NCBI GenBank assembly: GCA_020633315.1
Contig: JACKDV010000015.1
Span: forward strand, 158,296-222,295
Length of the DNA stretch: 64,000 nt
Origin: Myxococcales bacterium
GTDB lineage: Bacteria > Myxococcota_A > Polyangia > Nannocystales > Nannocystaceae
Direction of reading: 5' to 3'
Shown: one piece after another, positions 61,584 to 64,000 of the stretch
Numbering within the stretch: the stretch's first letter is position 1
How the letters are laid out: each line of letters begins with the position of its first letter
Position numbers and translations under genes: made by a program
Notes under the pieces: model-generated
Seen by the model: only the letters and a program-made list of their open reading frames with translations
Told to the model about the DNA's origin: nothing
Database searches by the model: none

Positions 61584-61612
61584 ACACCGGGACTCCCCCG
61601 GTGTTTCTTTTT
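61584..61612 (+). terminator. Intrinsic terminator
   Basis: ACACCGGG-ACTCC-CCCGGTGT is a perfect 8-bp stem directly followed by TTCTTTTT. Confidence 0.88.
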
Positions 61613-61710
61613 GGTTGGAAGTGGCGTGGACGCGGATCAGGAGGCAGGATGAAACGCAGGGCTGCTTCCGCCGCAGCCTTACATTTTTCGACCAACTAAC
61701 CCCCATCATC

Positions 61711-62022
61711 ATGACATGTCTACTTTCGACGAAGGAGCTTGAGCTTCTCTGGGAGGAGGTGCTCCATGGCCTGGATCCCTATGCCGCACGGTCACACTCC
61801 TACGACGACTTCCGGGAGGAAATGAGCTACTTCGGGTTCAGCTACGATCTTCCGGGAGACCGGCCATTTAGCGGATTTGTCCACGTGTCCGGGCCGGGGC
61901 AGCAGGTGCGGGTCACCGTTCACCGGCTCGGTGGACAGGAGGTGGACTTCGAGGCGTTTACGAAACTGGACCTGCGGGATGTCTGGAAGGCGCTGACCGT
62001 GCCCTCCCTGCCGCTTGCCTAA
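61711..62022 (+). CDS. Small hypothetical protein
   Basis: 103 residues from the ATG at 61711. The start (STKELELLWEEVLHGLDPYA) is helical, the rest is alpha/beta with FSGFVHVSGPGQQVRVTVHR. Acidic. No family recognised. Same leader motif as the preceding small gene and followed by its own terminator. Confidence 0.65.
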   Translation: MTCLLSTKELELLWEEVLHGLDPYAARSHSYDDFREEMSYFGFSYDLPGDRPFSGFVHVSGPGQQVRVTVHRLGGQEVDFEAFTKLDLRDVWKALTVPSLPLA

Positions 62023-62115
62023 GACTCCCGGCATGACCTGCCATCTGCCGCGGCGGACGGCAGCCTGACGGGCATCGAGGGAGTCCTCCGAAAGCCGGGC
62101 CGGCGATGGTCCGTG

Positions 62116-62144
62116 GAAGCCGGGTTCTCCCGGCTTCTGTCTTT
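62116..62144 (+). terminator. Intrinsic terminator
   Basis: GAAGCCGGG-TTCT-CCCGGCTTC is a perfect 9-bp stem followed by TGTCTTT. It is 94 bases after the stop of the upstream gene. Confidence 0.72.
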
Positions 62145-62547
62145 GGAGCCGCAAGGGGGGCGCCGCACATCGGGTGATGACGGTGTCGCCCGCGCCCGTC
62201 GACGGGGCCCGGAAAGTCCGTCTCGCGGGACAAGTGTTCGTTCGCGGCGGAGTGGCACGGTTTCCTCCCCGGGGTTGCGATGGTTGTTGGTAGGGGGGTT
62301 GGTAGGGACGTTCTCCCGGCGAAGGTCTTGCGGCTCTGCCCCGGGGCGTGGGAGGTGCAGGGAGACGTGCAAGTCGCAGCGCAGTCTGGTTCGGGCATGT
62401 CCATGGGGGCGGCTTGCAATGGGGAGAGCAGGGGGTGTTGGCAAAATGGGCCGCTTGCCCGGGGGTTGGTAGGCACCAGACTGATCGAAAGCGCCTTGTG
62501 GTGATCGGCCGCCGTGATGGGCGGGCCGACGGGGCGATGGAGGTAGC
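62145..62547. other. Gap before the excisionase gene
   Basis: About 400 bases with no supported gene. It should hold the promoter of the excisionase/integrase pair; I do not see a clear -35/-10 pair. GGAGGT lies just before the excisionase ATG. Confidence 0.35.
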
Positions 62548-62844
62548 ATGTCCGAAGGCAGCGTGGTCCATGCGGAGGATCGATTTCGATCGCGGGAAGA
62601 GGGGGGTTGCCCGGAGCTTCCCGCGGTGCTCAAGGCGGTGGAGGTCGCCGCGTTCCTGCGGGTGGATCGCAAGACCGTCTACGAGGCGGCGGCGCGTGGA
62701 GAGATCGCGGGGGTGATTCGCATCGGCAGGGCCCTTCGCTTTTCCAGGGACGTTCTGTTAAAGTCCCTCGGCCAAGGTCGCCTCGCTCTCACGCAAAGCA
62801 AAGGAGCGGGCGAACATGTCCGTACGAAAAAGAACGTGGCGTGA
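62548..62844 (+). CDS. Excisionase-type HTH_17 (MerR-like) protein
   Basis: 98 residues with a GGAGGT ribosome binding site. The winged-helix core is LKAVEVAAFLRVDRKTVYEA followed by AARGEIAGVIRIGRALRFSRD, the hallmark of phage/ICE excisionase-like HTH_17 proteins (ls..EvA..L.v...Tvy.l...G.lp..rigr..rf.r). It overlaps the integrase gene by 29 bases, the common xis-int arrangement. It should direct the integrase towards excision. Confidence 0.88.
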   Translation: MSEGSVVHAEDRFRSREEGGCPELPAVLKAVEVAAFLRVDRKTVYEAAARGEIAGVIRIGRALRFSRDVLLKSLGQGRLALTQSKGAGEHVRTKKNVA

Positions 62845-63922
62845 CCGCAAGGGACGCCAGCACGAGAAGTGGATGGTCCACGTCAAGTACACTCACCCCA
62901 ACGGGAGGCAGCAGGTGATCCGCAAGGTGAGCCCGGTCAACTCCCGGCGGGGCGCTGAACGCTACGAGCGGGAGATCCGCGAAGCGCTGCTCAGCGGCAC
63001 TTACGGAAAGGAGAGCACGATAGCGGCCGAGCTGGAGGGGGAGAGGGACGCCCCCACTCTGGAGGTCTTCGCCCGGGAGTTCATGGAGAGCTACGCCCGG
63101 GTGAACAACAAGCCCTCGTCGGTCCGGTCCAAGGAGAAGATCCTGCGGGTGCATCTGGTCCCGTTCTTCGGGGCCATGCCGCTGGATGAGATCGGGTCCC
63201 GGCAGATCGAGCGGTACAAGGCCGGCAAGCTCGAGAGCGGTCTGCACCGCAAGACCATCAACAACCACCTGACGGTCCTACGCCGCATGCTCACCCTCGC
63301 CGACGAGTGGGGGGTGATCCAGGGGGTGCCCCGCATCCGCTGGCTCAAGGCCGGCAAGCCCGAGATCCGATTCCTCGGTTTCGAGGAGGCCGATCGGCTC
63401 CTGGGGTCGTCGAAGGTCGAGCCCATGTGGCACACGATGATCCTCGTGGCACTGCGAACCGGGCTTCGGCTCGGTGAGCTGATGGCGCTCCAGTGGAAGG
63501 ACGTGGACCTTCAGCGGGCACAGCTCCGCGTCCGTCGCTCGGTGACGGACGGGATCATCGGCACGCCCAAGAGCGGGAAGGCTCGGGACCTGCCGCTGAC
63601 GCCGTCGGTGGTGAGGGCTCTACGCAAGCACCGTCACCGTCAGGGGCCCTGGGTGTTCTGCCAGGAGGACGGAACCCTCCTGACCGACGGCCAGTGCAAG
63701 TGCCCGCTGTACCGCGCCTACGACCGAGCCGGGATCAAGCGCCAGGGCTGGCATGTCCTGCGTCACAGCTTCGCCTCGCACCTGGTGATGCGGGGGGTGG
63801 CGCTCAAGGTGGTCCAGGAGCTGCTCGGTCACTCGACGATCGAGATGACCATGCGCTACGCCCACCTGTCCCCCTCCACGCTCCAGCAGGCGGTGCAGGA
63901 GCTGGAGCTTCCGCGTTGCTGA
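62816..63922 (+). CDS. Tyrosine integrase of the element
   Basis: 368 residues. An N-terminal Arg/Lys-rich arm-binding domain (residues 1-60, AP2-like), a core-binding domain (75-165, with KPSSVRSKEKILRVHLVPFF) and a catalytic domain with Arg in TGLRLGELMALQWKD, Lys in TPKSGKARDLPL, HxxR in GWHVLRHSFASHL, and Tyr in STIEMTMRYAHLS. All catalytic residues are present. The gene ends one base before the right 22-bp repeat, as expected for an element integrase, and overlaps the excisionase gene. Confidence 0.95.
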   Translation: MSVRKRTWRDRKGRQHEKWMVHVKYTHPNGRQQVIRKVSPVNSRRGAERYEREIREALLSGTYGKESTIAAELEGERDAPTLEVFAREFMESYARVNNKPSSVRSKEKILRVHLVPFFGAMPLDEIGSRQIERYKAGKLESGLHRKTINNHLTVLRRMLTLADEWGVIQGVPRIRWLKAGKPEIRFLGFEEADRLLGSSKVEPMWHTMILVALRTGLRLGELMALQWKDVDLQRAQLRVRRSVTDGIIGTPKSGKARDLPLTPSVVRALRKHRHRQGPWVFCQEDGTLLTDGQCKCPLYRAYDRAGIKRQGWHVLRHSFASHLVMRGVALKVVQELLGHSTIEMTMRYAHLSPSTLQQAVQELELPRC

Positions 63923-63923
63923 C

Positions 63924-63945
63924 GCGGAGCACATAGAGAGCACAT
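63924..63945 (+). repeat. Right 22-bp direct repeat (candidate att site)
   Basis: Identical over 22 bases to 22716-22737; the flanking bases differ on both sides. It lies one base after the integrase stop codon. The 55 bases to the window end contain nothing recognisable. Confidence 0.65.
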
Positions 63946-64000
63946 GACTTAGCTTGGGTAGCAAAACGGCACCGTAGGGATTCTACGAGGCCGTCTAAGA

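Larger units (their letters stand above)
22716..63945. mobile_element. Putative integrated element (IME/ICE-like) of about 41 kb
   Basis: Bounded by an identical 22-bp direct repeat (22716-22737 and 63924-63945). The right copy starts one base after the end of a tyrosine integrase gene that overlaps a small excisionase-like gene. Inside are typical mobile-element genes: XRE/ImmA regulators, ArdA antirestriction, a toprim/primase-like protein, replication-relaxation proteins, a TraG/VirD4-like ATPase with two membrane partners, and two further tyrosine recombinases. No relaxase or pore genes were recognised, so transfer would need helper functions or an unrecognised relaxase. Several stretches (28-30 kb, 32.6-32.8 kb, 34-37 kb) look less GC-rich than the host genes, suggesting a composite history. 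Confidence 0.65.

Noticed and set aside
1..64000. CRISPR arrays or cas genes
   Set aside because: No regularly spaced repeats with unique spacers and no Cas protein motifs were seen.

Overview
The window comes from a high-GC Gram-negative bacterium, most likely a myxobacterium-type lineage (Myxococcota). The clues are an AgmX/PglI-type lipoprotein, two proteins with MopE-like Cys/Asp repeats (CNGIDDDEDGFIDEG and CNDGVDNDYDRSIDCDD), an FG-GAP repeat protein and several outer-envelope proteins. No rRNA or other marker fixes the species.

Region 1 (1-17 kb) is ordinary chromosome: a CPBP protease (cut by the window edge), a Pro-rich membrane protein, an outer-membrane barrel, an anchored pappalysin-like metalloprotease, aroA coupled to a TrmA-family RNA methyltransferase, a glutathione transferase, a PhyH dioxygenase, an aldehyde dehydrogenase coupled to a methyltransferase, and an AgmX/PglI lipoprotein. 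At about 16.48 kb two truncated genes abut in opposite orientation, so a rearrangement has occurred there. Region 2 (17-22.5 kb) is accessory: a DUF4041/T5orf172 protein, two isolated enzymes or hypotheticals, and a RES/Xre toxin-antitoxin pair whose antitoxin has a response-regulator-like N-terminus.

Region 3 (22.7-63.95 kb) looks like one integrated element of about 41 kb. The same 22-bp sequence occurs at 22716-22737 and 63924-63945, and the right copy lies one base after a tyrosine integrase gene that is preceded by an overlapping excisionase-like gene. The element carries XRE/ImmA regulators, Fis-like regulators, tiny XRE repressors with repeated operators, two more tyrosine recombinases (27.0-28.0 and 30.0-31.0 kb) around a degenerate tRNA-Ala and an orphan 480-aa gene, a toprim/primase-like protein, ArdA antirestriction protein, two replication-relaxation-family proteins, and a transfer module (two membrane proteins plus a VirD4/TraG-like ATPase with a long Ser-rich insert). 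No relaxase or mating-pore genes were recognised, so an integrative mobilizable element or a decayed ICE fits best.

The cargo of this element is the interesting part. It includes (a) a tight three-gene operon (helical/beta protein, Gly-zipper membrane protein, SIR2-like effector) tail-to-tail with a tRNA-guanine-transglycosylase-superfamily (DpdA-like) protein; (b) a PD-(D/E)xK nuclease-like gene followed by a membrane-tethered XRE coiled-coil protein and a transglutaminase-like protease; (c) three genes joined by ATGA overlaps (XRE regulator, 4-TM protein, 638-aa coiled-coil protein); (d) a DUF4382 lipoprotein overlapping an SLH-domain surface protein; and (e) a candidate structured RNA with its own promoter at 33.6 kb. 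Functions for (a)-(c) as defence modules are inference from gene content and mobile context.
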